Positions 54,208 to 62,908 of a DNA stretch of 64,000 nt are shown piece after piece. The translations under genes were made by a program, and so were the position numbers. The notes below the pieces were generated by a model. The model searched no databases. It had not been told where the DNA came from and saw only the letters and a program-made list of their open reading frames with translations. Location: the NCBI RefSeq assembly GCF_900100455.1, contig NZ_FNCV01000006.1:62001-126000 (forward strand), read 5' to 3'. Position 1 is the first letter of the stretch. Every line of letters begins with the position of its first letter. The DNA is from Roseospirillum parvum. GTDB taxonomy: Bacteria; Pseudomonadota; Alphaproteobacteria; Rhodospirillales; Rhodospirillaceae.

Positions 54208-55776
54208 ATGGGTCGTCCCTGGTTGATGGTGCTGTCTCTGCTGGTGGCCCTGTGGCCGGCCGGGCCGGTGGCCGCCCAAGGGATGCCGGCGGCGGTCGCC
54301 CAGGCCGAGGAGAAGGCCGCCGAGCCGGCGGTCGATCCCGAGCTCAAGGCGCTGATCGACAAGCTGGAGGATCCCGACCAGCGGGCCCGCCTGATCGAGG
54401 ACCTGAAATCCCTCTCGGCCCTCAAGAAGGCGCAGGCGCCGGTCCGCCCGGCCGAGAACCTGGAGGTGGCGGTGACCACCTTCTGGAGCTGGGTCAACGA
54501 GCTGCCGCCGGTCAAGATGTCGCCCGATGAGCGCTGGCGGGCCCTGGCCGGCAGCGGCATCGGCCTGCTGTTGGGGGTTTTCCTGTGGTGGCTGCACGCC
54601 AAGGCCAACCGGCTGGGGCGCCGCCTGTGCCAGCGGCTGGCCGAGCGCTGGCCGAGCACCGCCGGGGTTCTGGACAAGGTGCTGATGCACATCCGCCGGC
54701 CGCTGCACGCGATCATCGCCGTGCTGACCGTGCTGGCCGTCCTCCACCCCTGGGGTTTCACGGTGGTCGACTGGGCGCGCACCCCGCTCGGCCAGCGGCT
54801 GCTTGGCGGCACGGTGACCATCGGCCTGACCCTGTTCATCGCCTACCTGCTGTGGAGCGCCATCGACGAGGGGGTGCGCCGCTATCTGGCCGAGACCGAT
54901 GCCGAGGGCAACACCGTCGAGCGCTCGTCGCGCGCCCGCACCCTGTTGCCGCTGGCCCGCAACGCGGTCTTCTTCCTGCTTGTCCTGGTGGTCGGGATGG
55001 TGGTGTTGTCCGAGCTTGGCATGGACATCGGGCCGCTGCTGGCCGGTGCCGGGGTGATCGGTCTGGCCATCGGCTTCGGCGCCCAGAAGCTGGTCCAGGA
55101 CGTCATCACCGGCGGCTTCATGTTGATCGAGGACACCGTCAGCGTCGGCGACATCGTCAACGTGGGCGGCTACTCCGGGGTGGTCGAGGCGATGACCGTG
55201 CGCACCCTGAAGCTGCGCGACCTGGCCGGCAACGTGCACACCATCCCCTTCAGCACGGTCGGCACCGTGACCAACATGACCAAGGACTTCAGCTACTATG
55301 TGTTCGACATCGGGGTGGCCTACCGCGAGGACACCGACGAGGTCGCCCAGGTCCTGATCGAGGTCGCCGACGACGTGCGCGCCGACCCCAAGTTCAAGGC
55401 CTTCATCCTGGAGCCGCTGGAGGTGCTGGGGGTCGACGCCTTCGGCGATTCGGCGGTGGTGGTGAAAGCCCGCCTGAAAACCCGGCCGACCCGCCAGTGG
55501 ATGGTCGGCCGCGAGATGAACCGGCGCATCAAGAAGGCCTTCGACGCCCGGGGCATCGAGATTCCCTTCCCCCACACCACGCTCTACTTCGGCCAGGACA
55601 AGCAGGGCGCGGCGCCGCCCCTGCACCTGATGGCCGAGCAGGCGGCGCGCCGTCAGGCCGCCGCCAGCGGCCTGGAAACCCTGGTTCCCGAGCCGGTCCA
55701 GGTTCCCGAACCGGCCAACCCGACCAGCCCGACCCCCGATCCGGGGCCGGGGGACATCAGCGGGGGTCGCGGATGA
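54208..55776 (+). CDS. MscS-family mechanosensitive channel
   Basis: 522 residues. A signal peptide (MGRPWLMVLSLLVALWPAGP ... AAQ) is followed by a periplasmic helical region and about five membrane spans. The pore helix and following beta domain have the MscS signature: GPLLAGAGVIGLAIGFGAQK, then VQDVITGGFMLIEDTVSVGD. The C-terminal cytosolic domain ends in a Pro-rich tail (VPEPANPTSPTPDPGPGD). Protects against hypo-osmotic shock. An aggagg site precedes ATG 54208. The last 20 bases overlap the DUF2125 gene on the other strand. Confidence 0.94.
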   Translation: MGRPWLMVLSLLVALWPAGPVAAQGMPAAVAQAEEKAAEPAVDPELKALIDKLEDPDQRARLIEDLKSLSALKKAQAPVRPAENLEVAVTTFWSWVNELPPVKMSPDERWRALAGSGIGLLLGVFLWWLHAKANRLGRRLCQRLAERWPSTAGVLDKVLMHIRRPLHAIIAVLTVLAVLHPWGFTVVDWARTPLGQRLLGGTVTIGLTLFIAYLLWSAIDEGVRRYLAETDAEGNTVERSSRARTLLPLARNAVFFLLVLVVGMVVLSELGMDIGPLLAGAGVIGLAIGFGAQKLVQDVITGGFMLIEDTVSVGDIVNVGGYSGVVEAMTVRTLKLRDLAGNVHTIPFSTVGTVTNMTKDFSYYVFDIGVAYREDTDEVAQVLIEVADDVRADPKFKAFILEPLEVLGVDAFGDSAVVVKARLKTRPTRQWMVGREMNRRIKKAFDARGIEIPFPHTTLYFGQDKQGAAPPLHLMAEQAARRQAAASGLETLVPEPVQVPEPANPTSPTPDPGPGDISGGRG

Positions 55777-56905
55777 TCTCGCCTTCCGGGCCGATCTCGA
55801 AGCCGGGGCGGATGTCGCCCCGGTTGCGTTGCAGGTGATAGCCCCAGCGGATGGTCGGCAGGGCGAGCAGCGGCATCGGGCCGACATACAGCATCTGCTG
55901 CTGAAGGGTCACCGGCACCTTCAGCTCGGGCGGGCCGCCGCCGGGCGGGCGCTTGGCCAGCACGCCGAGCACGATGCGCGCCATCGAGGCGTCGCGGCTG
56001 CGCACCACGCCGCGCGCCGCCAGTGAATCCACCGCCTCGAAAAAGCCGCGCACGCGGGCCGTCAGCGCCCCTTCGGGCTGCATGAAGTCGTCCAGCGCCA
56101 GGGTGCCCTCGGTCAGCACGTCGAGCGGCGGCCAGTCGAGCGACAGGCGGTCCACCTCCAGGGTGCCGCCGGCCTCGCGCCAGGCGTTCACCGCCTCGCC
56201 CACCGGCAGGGCGGGCAGCGGGCCGAGCAGCCGGGCATCCAGATCCAGGTTGTCGAGCCGGCTGCCCAGGGGCAGGCCGGCCTGCGGCGGCAGGTCGAGG
56301 TCGGCCAGTTGCAGGCCGAGGCGCCAGGTGGGGGTGTCGGCGGCCGGTTGCGGCACTTCGCTGGCCAGGGCGGTCAGGCGGCCGTCCAGGCGGGCCAGGG
56401 TGAAGGTCTCGCCGCCGCCCAGGGCACCGCGCACCGCCACCTGCTGAAGATCAACGGTCAGCCCGGCGAGGCCGCGGCCGCCGCTCTCGACCAGGGCGGT
56501 CAGGGTGTTGCCGGTGATGGTGGCGACCCGGGACCGGCCGTTGACCGAAAAGCTGACCTGCTGGCGGCCGGGCAGGCTGACGATGGTGGTGGTCGGGGCC
56601 CAGGGCTCGACGGTGACGGTGACGGTTTCCGGGGCGAAGCCCTCGAACACCACCGCGCCGCGCCGGGGGTTGGCCACCTCGATGGCGGCTCCGGAGAGGC
56701 GTAAACGAACCGGTCCGGGGAAGCCCTCGCGGGCCAGCGTGCCGCGCGTCACGCGGTAGCCCTCGGCGGCGCGGGCATCGAACCAGGCGGTGATCTCCTC
56801 CTCGGCCGAGGAGGCGATCATGAACCAGAACGCCCCATAGGCGGCGGCCAGCACGGCGGCGCTCAGGGGCAGTGACAACAGCGTCATGACACGGCGCGAG
56901 GCCAT
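55757..56905 (-). CDS. DUF2125 protein, probable membrane-anchored periplasmic protein
   Basis: 382 residues. An N-terminal transmembrane anchor (LSLPLSAAVLAAAYGAFWFM) is followed by a large beta-rich domain with the DUF2125 start EEEITAWFDARAAEGYRV and GFPGPVRLRLSGAAIEVANP. The family is widespread in alphaproteobacteria and of unknown function; the fold hints at envelope lipid/AsmA-like relatives. Convergent with mscS (20-base overlap) and divergent from chaC. The start ATG could be 56905 or 56887. Confidence 0.88.
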   Translation of the reverse strand: MASRRVMTLLSLPLSAAVLAAAYGAFWFMIASSAEEEITAWFDARAAEGYRVTRGTLAREGFPGPVRLRLSGAAIEVANPRRGAVVFEGFAPETVTVTVEPWAPTTTIVSLPGRQQVSFSVNGRSRVATITGNTLTALVESGGRGLAGLTVDLQQVAVRGALGGGETFTLARLDGRLTALASEVPQPAADTPTWRLGLQLADLDLPPQAGLPLGSRLDNLDLDARLLGPLPALPVGEAVNAWREAGGTLEVDRLSLDWPPLDVLTEGTLALDDFMQPEGALTARVRGFFEAVDSLAARGVVRSRDASMARIVLGVLAKRPPGGGPPELKVPVTLQQQMLYVGPMPLLALPTIRWGYHLQRNRGDIRPGFEIGPEGEIIRDPR

Positions 56906-57065
56906 GGTGGCGAATCCCTCCCGGCGAAGTTCCCCGGCGGCCTCCCGGCTTTTGCCCCAGGGTGTTATCCCCCGGGCCTTGCCTCAAGGCCGCCGCCCGG
57001 GCCATTGTCGGTCAACCCCGGCGCCAAGACAAACCAATCCTTTTTCGCAAAAATCGGGAGAAACC

Positions 57066-57623
57066 ATGGCCCTCGACCAGGAACACGGCACCGACGACCT
57101 GTGGGTGTTCGGCTACGGCTCGCTGATGTGGCGGCCCGGCTTTCCCCACCAGGAGTGCCGGCCGGCCCTGCTGATGGGCTACCACCGGGCGATGTGCATC
57201 AAGTCGATCCGCTATCGCGGCACGGCGGACAACCCCGGGCTGGTGGTCGGGCTGGCCCCGGGCGGCTCGTGCCGGGGGCGGGCCTACCGGGTGGCCGCCG
57301 CCGACCGCCCCCAGGCGGTGCCCTACCTGGACCAGCGCGAGTTGGCCACCGGGGCCTACATCCCGCGCCTGCTGCCCTGCCGGCTGGACGATGGCCGCAA
57401 GGTCACCGTGTACGCCTTCGTGGCGACCCGCGATCACCCCCAGTTCATGCCCCAGCACGACCGCGAGGCCCTGCTGGCCCTGATCCTGAACGGCAGCGGC
57501 TGGGAAGGGCGCTCGGCCGAGTACCTGAAGAACACGGTCAGCCACCTGGACGACATGGGCATCGGCGACGGCCCGCTGCACGCCCTGCTCGGCGAGGCCC
57601 GGCGGCGCGATCCCTCGATCTGA
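57066..57623 (+). CDS. chaC: Glutathione-specific gamma-glutamylcyclotransferase (ChaC-like)
   Basis: 185 residues from ATG 57066. The substrate-binding motif is VFGYGSLMWRPGF (Y-G-S-L) and the conserved catalytic Glu lies in YLDQRELATGAYI. ChaC proteins cleave glutathione to 5-oxoproline and Cys-Gly in the cytoplasm. A cgggagaaa site precedes the start. It converges with crtC (40 bases). Longer upstream starts give a Ser/Arg/Pro-rich stretch without family similarity. Confidence 0.93.
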   Translation: MALDQEHGTDDLWVFGYGSLMWRPGFPHQECRPALLMGYHRAMCIKSIRYRGTADNPGLVVGLAPGGSCRGRAYRVAAADRPQAVPYLDQRELATGAYIPRLLPCRLDDGRKVTVYAFVATRDHPQFMPQHDREALLALILNGSGWEGRSAEYLKNTVSHLDDMGIGDGPLHALLGEARRRDPSI

Positions 57624-57663
57624 CGCCCGATCTGACTGGGGGCCCCGGCGGGCGGGGGCCGTC

Positions 57664-58560
57664 TCAGAAAGCCCGGGGCATGCGGAAGGGCAGGAAGGGC
57701 CATACCCAGCCCGCCTTCAGGCGGTCGCCGGAGAGGCTTTCGTGGACCCCCAGCACCTCCTTGCCGTCCATCCGGGTGGCCAGCATGGCGCGGGCGTAGA
57801 AGGGGGCGTCCTCCAGGTTGCGGCTGATCCTGGGGGTCATCTCCGGGGTCGCCCGGGTGGCCCGCTCAAGGCGCCACAGGGTGGGCGGCAGGGGCACCTT
57901 GGGCGGTGCCTCGCGCTCGTCGATGCCGCCGTCGGGGCGGATCATCAGGCTCATCAGCCGGTCGCCGCCCTGGCGGGCGGTGGGGTCGTACTGGATCAGG
58001 GTGCCCTGCGGGGTGTCGCTGCGCGACCAGTCCCAGCGGGCGAAGCCGGCTTCCAGCGGCTCGCCGCCGCGGTTGTGGTCGAAATAGCCGTGGCCGCTCC
58101 ACGACAGCCCGGGCTCGGACATCTCCACCTCGATGCGGGCGCCGGGGGCGATCGGCCGCCACTGGTGGCGCGCCGCGTCGTCGAGGTCGAAGGTGCGCCC
58201 CTGAAGGGCGTTGGGGCGGAGGCGCACGGTGCCCCGGAGGGGGCGGGGCAGGGGGGCGCCGATCTCGCGGATGTGGATGGTCAGGCCGCCCGCGTCCCAG
58301 CTCAGGCGGCTGGGGCCGATGGCCAGGGTGGAGACGTCGCGGCTGAGGGCATCGCGGCCGCGTTCGGTCATGCTCCAGCGGCCGCCCGAGGTCTGGTAGA
58401 GGGCGACGTTCAAGGCCACGTGGTTTTCCGGGTCGGTCCGCCCGGCCCAGCAGTAGTAGGGCGAAAAGACACTGCCCACGAAGGCGATCAGGGTGATGCC
58501 CTGCTGGCCGTCGTCGCTGATCCCGTCGATGTACCACCAGGCATAGCCGCCGGGCGGCAC
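57664..58560 (-). CDS. crtC: Hydroxyneurosporene synthase (carotenoid 1,2-hydratase)
   Basis: 298 residues. CrtC adds water across the end double bond of acyclic carotenoids in the spirilloxanthin/spheroidene pathway at the membrane. Signatures: PPGGYAWWYIDGISDDGQQG, LIAFVGSVFSPYYCWAGRTD and HGYFDHNRGGEPLEAGFARW with the acid residue pair. There is no ATG near the front; GTG 58560, 2 bases after the crtD stop, is the likely start. The ribosome site is poor, so expression may depend on coupling to crtD. Downstream of crtD in one transcript. Confidence 0.92.
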   Translation of the reverse strand: MPPGGYAWWYIDGISDDGQQGITLIAFVGSVFSPYYCWAGRTDPENHVALNVALYQTSGGRWSMTERGRDALSRDVSTLAIGPSRLSWDAGGLTIHIREIGAPLPRPLRGTVRLRPNALQGRTFDLDDAARHQWRPIAPGARIEVEMSEPGLSWSGHGYFDHNRGGEPLEAGFARWDWSRSDTPQGTLIQYDPTARQGGDRLMSLMIRPDGGIDEREAPPKVPLPPTLWRLERATRATPEMTPRISRNLEDAPFYARAMLATRMDGKEVLGVHESLSGDRLKAGWVWPFLPFRMPRAF

Positions 58561-58562
58561 GC

Positions 58563-60077
58563 TCAGCGAGAAGTCAGGTCCTTCAACGCCGCCGCCGCCG
58601 CCAGCCGGCCCGACAGGGTGGCCATCGGCACCCCCGCCCCCGGATGCACGCTGCCCCCCGCCAGGAACAGCCCCGGCAGGCGGCTGGCCGCCGGCGGCCG
58701 CGTGAACGAGGCCCGCCAGCCGTGGATCGCCTGGCCGTACAGGCTGCCCCCGGTGGCCGGGAACAGGCGGTGGAAGGTGGCCGGGGTGGTGGCCGTCAGG
58801 CGCAGCGACTCCGGGGAAAGGGAGAGGCCCGCGCGGGCCATCAGGTCGAAGGCTCGGGTCCGGCATGCATCGATCTCCGGGTCGGGGAAGGGGTGGGTGT
58901 CGCCGCTGGCCGGGGCGTTGACCAGCATCAGCAGGCGTTCCGGGCCAGCGGGGTCGGTGGGTTCCAGAGTGGCCCCGCGATCCTGGGCGCAGACGTAGAC
59001 GGTCGGCTCCTCGGGCAGGCGGCGATGCCGGAACACGGCGTCGAACTCGGCCCGGTAGTCGCCGCAGAAGAACACCGTGTGGTGGCTCAAGGGGAAGTCC
59101 CGGGCCTCGGCCAGCCCGGTCCAGGTGACGGCCGACAGGGCGCGGCGCCCGGCCGGCAGGCGGCGCACGGCGGGCTCGGCCGAAGCACCCAGCAGGCCCT
59201 GCGCCAGGGCCTGGGCGTCGCCGTTGAAGATCACCGCGTCGGCGGCGATCTCCTGGCCATCGGCGAGGCGTACGCCGGCGGCGCGGCCGCCCTTGACCAT
59301 GATCTCGGCCACCGGGCGGCCATAGTGGATCTCGGCCCCCAGGTCGGCGGCCAGCCCGGCGATGGCCCGGGCCACGCCGTGCATGCCGCCGGCCGGCAGC
59401 CAGACCCCTTCCTGCTCGACATGGGCGATCAGCATCAGGGTGGCCGGGGCGAGGAACGGCGAGGCCCCGCAATAGGTGCTGTAGCGGCCGAACAGTTGGC
59501 GCAGGCGCGGGTCGTGGAAGAAGGTGCCGAGGTCGTCCCACAGGCTGGAGAAGGGCGAGATGCTCATCAGCCGGGCCAGTCGCCCGGCCCGCGCCACCCG
59601 CCACACCAGGCTGACCGGGTTCGGTCGCTCGGCCCGCATGAAGGTGTGGTCCAGGGTGTCGAAGATGCTTCTGGCGCGCCGCGTGAAGGCGGCGAAGCGG
59701 GCCGCCTCGTCGGGGCCGGAGAGGGCCTCGACGGCGGCTTCGGAGCGCTCAGGGTCGGCGAACAGGTCGAAGCGGGCGCCGTCCGGCCAGGCGTGGCGGG
59801 CCAGCACCTCGGCCTGGGTCAGGGAGAGGCGGTCGGCGAGGTTGGCGCCGGCGGCGGCGAACAGCTCCTCGAACACCCAGCGCATGGTGAACACGGTGGG
59901 CCCGGCATCGACTCCGGGTGCCGACTCGTCCTCACCCACCGGCACCCGGCGCATCTTGCCGCCGGGGCGGTCGGCCCGCTCGAACAGGCTGACCCGCACC
60001 CCGCGCGCCGCCAGATCGACCGCCGCCGCCAGACCCCCGGCGCCGGCCCCGATCACCACCACGTGGTTGTCCGCCAC
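58563..60077 (-). CDS. crtD: 1-hydroxycarotenoid 3,4-desaturase (CrtD)
   Basis: 504-residue FAD-dependent phytoene-desaturase-family enzyme. The dinucleotide motif VVVIGAGAGGLAAAVDLAAR is at the start, and the family C-terminal signature LFLAGGSVHPGAGVPMATLS is intact. CrtD rather than CrtI is inferred from the pairing with crtC and the length. GTG 60077 starts the gene. The divergent 290-base region to crtE carries a PpsR/CrtJ-type site. Substrates would be 1-hydroxy- or methoxy-neurosporene/lycopene derivatives. Confidence 0.93.
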   Translation of the reverse strand: MADNHVVVIGAGAGGLAAAVDLAARGVRVSLFERADRPGGKMRRVPVGEDESAPGVDAGPTVFTMRWVFEELFAAAGANLADRLSLTQAEVLARHAWPDGARFDLFADPERSEAAVEALSGPDEAARFAAFTRRARSIFDTLDHTFMRAERPNPVSLVWRVARAGRLARLMSISPFSSLWDDLGTFFHDPRLRQLFGRYSTYCGASPFLAPATLMLIAHVEQEGVWLPAGGMHGVARAIAGLAADLGAEIHYGRPVAEIMVKGGRAAGVRLADGQEIAADAVIFNGDAQALAQGLLGASAEPAVRRLPAGRRALSAVTWTGLAEARDFPLSHHTVFFCGDYRAEFDAVFRHRRLPEEPTVYVCAQDRGATLEPTDPAGPERLLMLVNAPASGDTHPFPDPEIDACRTRAFDLMARAGLSLSPESLRLTATTPATFHRLFPATGGSLYGQAIHGWRASFTRPPAASRLPGLFLAGGSVHPGAGVPMATLSGRLAAAAALKDLTSR

Positions 60078-60193
60078 GGCTGCTGTCTCCCCCTTTGGTA
60101 TGGCGCCGGCGCGCTGTGCCGCCGCCGGCCCGCCGCCCGTCCGCCCCTGGGTCCACCCCTGGGCGTCGTGGACGTTGACTCGACCCTAACAAA

Positions 60194-60211
60194 TGTCCAA
60201 TCTGATTGACA
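60194..60211. promoter_or_regulatory. PpsR/CrtJ-type operator between crtD and crtE
   Basis: Perfect TGT-N12-ACA: TGT 60194-60196, 12 bases, ACA 60209-60211. This is the consensus of the aerobic photosynthesis repressor PpsR/CrtJ. It lies in the AT-rich part of the divergent region, 117 bases from crtD and 155 from crtE. Confidence 0.7.
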
Positions 60212-60303
60212 CATTCACAATCGCGTCAACCGCCGTGCCGTGGCGGTGAGCGCGGTTCGGGGGACGCGCGGGCCGCCTCGCCGAGGGGGGCGGCGCTGCT
60301 TTT

Positions 60304-60345
60304 TTTGCAGACAGCCAAGTTTGCGGACATTCTGGTTTGCAGACA
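60304..60345 (+). repeat. Three direct repeats with 16-bp period upstream of crtE
   Basis: TTTGC(A/G)GACA occurs at 60304-60313, 60320-60329 and 60336-60345, each 16 bases apart, with the variable 6 bases between. The last copy ends 21 bases before the crtE ATG, just upstream of its ribosome site. The spacing of about 1.5 helical turns could suit a regulator array, or the repeats may have arisen by duplication. Confidence 0.8.
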
Positions 60346-60366
60346 TCAAAGGGAGAGACAAGGGCG

Positions 60367-61236
60367 ATGGACCCCAGAGAGCGCATCGACCAGGCTCTGG
60401 AGGCGGCGCTGGTCCGCCAGGGCGACGCGGGGACGCCGCCCCGGCTGATGGCCGCCATGCGGCACGCCGTGTTTCCCGGCGGCGGGCGCATGCGCCCGCG
60501 TCTGGCCCTGGCGGTGGCGGCGGCCTGCGGCGAGGACCTGCCGGCGGCCAGCGATGCCGCAGCGGTGGCGGTCGAGTTGATGCACTGCGCCTCGCTGGTC
60601 CATGACGACCTGCCCTGCTTCGACGACGCCGAGACCCGGCGCGGCCAGCCGGCGGTGCACCGCGCCTTCGGCGAGCCGCTGGCGGTGCTGGCCGGCGACG
60701 CCTTGATCCTGCTCGCCTTCCAGGTGCTGGCCCGCGACGTGGCGGTGGCGCCGGACCGCATGGGCCGGCTGATCACCATCACCGCCGACGCGGTCGGCCT
60801 GCCGAGTGGCATCATCGCCGGCCAGGGCTGGGAGAGCGAGCCCGAGGTCGATCTCTCGCAGTACCATCAGGCCAAGACCGGCGCCCTGTTCGCCGCCGCC
60901 ACCATGGCCGGCGCCGCCGCCGCCGGGCACCCGCACGCCGCCTGGGGGGCGGTCGGGGCGCGCCTGGGCGAGGCCTATCAGGTGGCCGACGATCTGCGCG
61001 ATCTGGCCGCCAAGGCCGAGGACCTGGGCAAGCCGGTGGGCCGCGACGCCGAACTGGGCCGCCCCAACGCGCCCGAGGCGCTGGGCATCCCGGGCGCCGT
61101 GAAGCGCCTCGAGGGGCTGCTCGCGGCGGCCGCCGAGGCGGTGCCGGCCTGCCCCGGCGAGGAGATGCTGAAAGGTCTGATCAAGACCGAGGCCTCGCGC
61201 TTCCTGCCCAAGGAACTGGCCCGCTACGCCGCCTGA
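60367..61236 (+). CDS. crtE: Geranylgeranyl diphosphate synthase
   Basis: 289 residues. Adds IPP to FPP to make GGPP for carotenoids and the bacteriochlorophyll tail. First Asp-rich motif DDLPCFDDAETRRG; second shortened motif DDLRDLAAKAEDLGK, as usual for CrtE; GKPVGRDAELGRPN follows. ATG 60367 was preferred to an in-frame TTG at 60337 because a gggagagacaaggg stretch precedes it. Divergent from crtD; ends at a strong terminator, so crtF has its own or read-through expression. Confidence 0.94.
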   Translation: MDPRERIDQALEAALVRQGDAGTPPRLMAAMRHAVFPGGGRMRPRLALAVAAACGEDLPAASDAAAVAVELMHCASLVHDDLPCFDDAETRRGQPAVHRAFGEPLAVLAGDALILLAFQVLARDVAVAPDRMGRLITITADAVGLPSGIIAGQGWESEPEVDLSQYHQAKTGALFAAATMAGAAAAGHPHAAWGAVGARLGEAYQVADDLRDLAAKAEDLGKPVGRDAELGRPNAPEALGIPGAVKRLEGLLAAAAEAVPACPGEEMLKGLIKTEASRFLPKELARYAA

Positions 61237-61255
61237 GGGGCCGCGTTTTCCTCCC

Positions 61256-61282
61256 AACCCCGGGCCGGCGCCCGGGGTTTTT
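61256..61282 (+). terminator. Rho-independent terminator after crtE
   Basis: Perfect 9-bp stem aaccccggg / cccggggtt with a 6-nt loop (ccggcg) followed by TTTTT, 20 bases after the crtE stop. Confidence 0.9.
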
Positions 61283-61321
61283 CCCACCTCCATATATAAC
61301 GTGCAGATCGAGGCATCCGAG

Positions 61322-62515
61322 ATGGCCGCCGAGCGCTCCCCGACCGACTCCACGTCCGACTCCGACCCCAAGACCGGCCTGGCCCGCCTCAAGGCCGGCC
61401 CCGGCTTCCTGTTCGGCGAGCGCTGGGTACGCCTGCGCAACCGTCTGCTGGCCGACGCGCGCTTCCACCGCTTCGCCGCCGACTTTCCGCTCACCGCCTG
61501 GCTGGCCAGGAAGCGCAGCCGCGAGGTGTTCGATCTGGCCGCCGGCTTCGTCTATTCGCAAGTCCTGCTGGCCTGCCTGAAGCTGGAGGTGTTCGAGGCG
61601 CTGTCCGGCCCGGCCCAGGAGACGGCGGAGCTGGCGCGGCGCTTCGATCTGTCGATGAGCGCCACCAGGCGCCTGCTGGAGGCGGCGGCGGCGCTCAGGC
61701 TGACCCAGAAGATGGGCCCCGACCTGTGGAGCCTGGGCGATCTGGGGGCGGCCCTGATGGGCAATCCCGGCGGGCTGGCGATGATCGCTCACCACCCCAT
61801 GCTGTACACCGATCTGGCCGACCCGGTGGCCCTGCTCAAGGGCGAGTCCCGGCCGACCGAGCTGGAGCGCTTCTGGGCCTACGCCACGGCCGACGACCGG
61901 GGCGACCTCAACACCTCGGCCACCGATGCCTACACCCGCCTGATGGCCGACTCGCAAAGCCTGATCGCCGACGACATTCTGGATGCCTACCCGGTCGGCC
62001 AGCACCACCGGCTGCTCGACGTGGGCGGCGGCGAGGGGGTGTTCCTGAGTGCCGCCCTGGGTCGCGCCGGGGGCCTCAAGGGCACCGTGTTCGACCTCCC
62101 CTCGGTGGTCGCCCGGGCCGCCGAGCGGCTGGACGGAGCCGGCCTCGGCAGCCGCGCCGAGACGGTGGGCGGCGACTTCACCGCCGACGCCCTGCCGTCG
62201 GGGCACGACCTGATTTCGCTGGTCCGCATCGTCCACGATCACGACGACGACGTGGTCGCCGGCCTGCTGGCCCGGGTGCGCGCCGCCCTGCCCGAGGGCG
62301 GCACCCTGCTGCTGGCCGAGCCGATGGCCGGCACTCCGGGGGCCGAGGCCATGGGCGCCGCCTACTTCGGCTTCTACCTGATGGCCATGGGCAGCGGCCG
62401 GCCGCGCACCGAGGGCGAGCTGACCGCCATGCTGCGCCGCGCCGGTTTCGCCACCGTGACGCCGCTGAAGACCCGCCGCCCGCTGCTCACCTCGGTGCTC
62501 GTCGCCCGTCCTTAG
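61322..62515 (+). CDS. crtF: Hydroxyneurosporene (carotenoid) O-methyltransferase
   Basis: 397 residues. SAM-dependent methyltransferase making the methoxy carotenoids of the spirilloxanthin/spheroidene series. A dimerisation domain (about 30-180, FVYSQVLLACLKLEVFEALS) is followed by a SAM fold with HHRLLDVGGGEGVFLSAALG and LVRIVHDHDDDVVAGLLARV. ATG 61322 has GAGG 8 bases upstream; an in-frame GTG at 61301 directly follows a TATATAAC patch that could be a -10 element, arguing for the ATG. Separated from crtE by a terminator. Upstream of bchC. Confidence 0.93.
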   Translation: MAAERSPTDSTSDSDPKTGLARLKAGPGFLFGERWVRLRNRLLADARFHRFAADFPLTAWLARKRSREVFDLAAGFVYSQVLLACLKLEVFEALSGPAQETAELARRFDLSMSATRRLLEAAAALRLTQKMGPDLWSLGDLGAALMGNPGGLAMIAHHPMLYTDLADPVALLKGESRPTELERFWAYATADDRGDLNTSATDAYTRLMADSQSLIADDILDAYPVGQHHRLLDVGGGEGVFLSAALGRAGGLKGTVFDLPSVVARAAERLDGAGLGSRAETVGGDFTADALPSGHDLISLVRIVHDHDDDVVAGLLARVRAALPEGGTLLLAEPMAGTPGAEAMGAAYFGFYLMAMGSGRPRTEGELTAMLRRAGFATVTPLKTRRPLLTSVLVARP

Positions 62516-62564
62516 CGGGCAATCCCATAACCCCTTCAGCGGGGTAGGGCATGGTATCATCGGG

Positions 62565-62582
62565 TGTAAGCCGCGCTTGACA
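62565..62582. promoter_or_regulatory. PpsR/CrtJ-type operator upstream of bchC
   Basis: Perfect TGT-N12-ACA (TGT 62565-62567, ACA 62580-62582), overlapping the -35 TTGACA of the promoter below. This arrangement, with repressor blocking the -35, is the one known for purple bacterial bchC promoters. Confidence 0.75.
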
Positions 62583-62604
62583 TTTGGTTACGTCAAGTTA
62601 ATCT
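62577..62604 (+). promoter_or_regulatory. Sigma-70-type bchC promoter
   Basis: TTGACA (62577-62582), 16-bp spacer, TAATCT (62599-62604). The -35 lies inside the PpsR/CrtJ-type site. Confidence 0.65.
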
Positions 62605-62908
62605 GACAGCAGGTCGAACGGTAGGGGCGCCCGCTCGGGGTGCCTTCCCAGACCTCACCCTCCGTCCCCGCGACCCGCCGCCCGTTCCACCGGGGGCTTC
62701 CAGGTTCGGGGCCGGTTCTCGAAGAGAACGGCACGCCGCGAAAGCCGCAAGGCAGGGGTGGTGCCCGGGAGTTCTTCGGGGCCGGCGGAAGGGGTGGGGC
62801 GCGCAGGGGGCCAACCTCACTGCGGTCGACCGGCTCGATTTGGTGTTGGACCCCAGGGCGCCCGTGCCCGGTGACGTCCGACCCGCCTGGAGTTTCAAAG
62901 AGCCCACA

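Larger units (their letters stand above)
62516..62908 (+). other. Long leader/promoter region of bchC
   Basis: About 393 bases. A PpsR/CrtJ site and overlapping promoter occupy 62565-62604. The remaining roughly 300 bases before bchC form an unusually long leader without a recognised gene or riboswitch. No convincing terminator for crtF is seen, so crtF transcripts may read into bchC, giving the carotenoid-bacteriochlorophyll superoperon known in purple bacteria. Confidence 0.5.
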
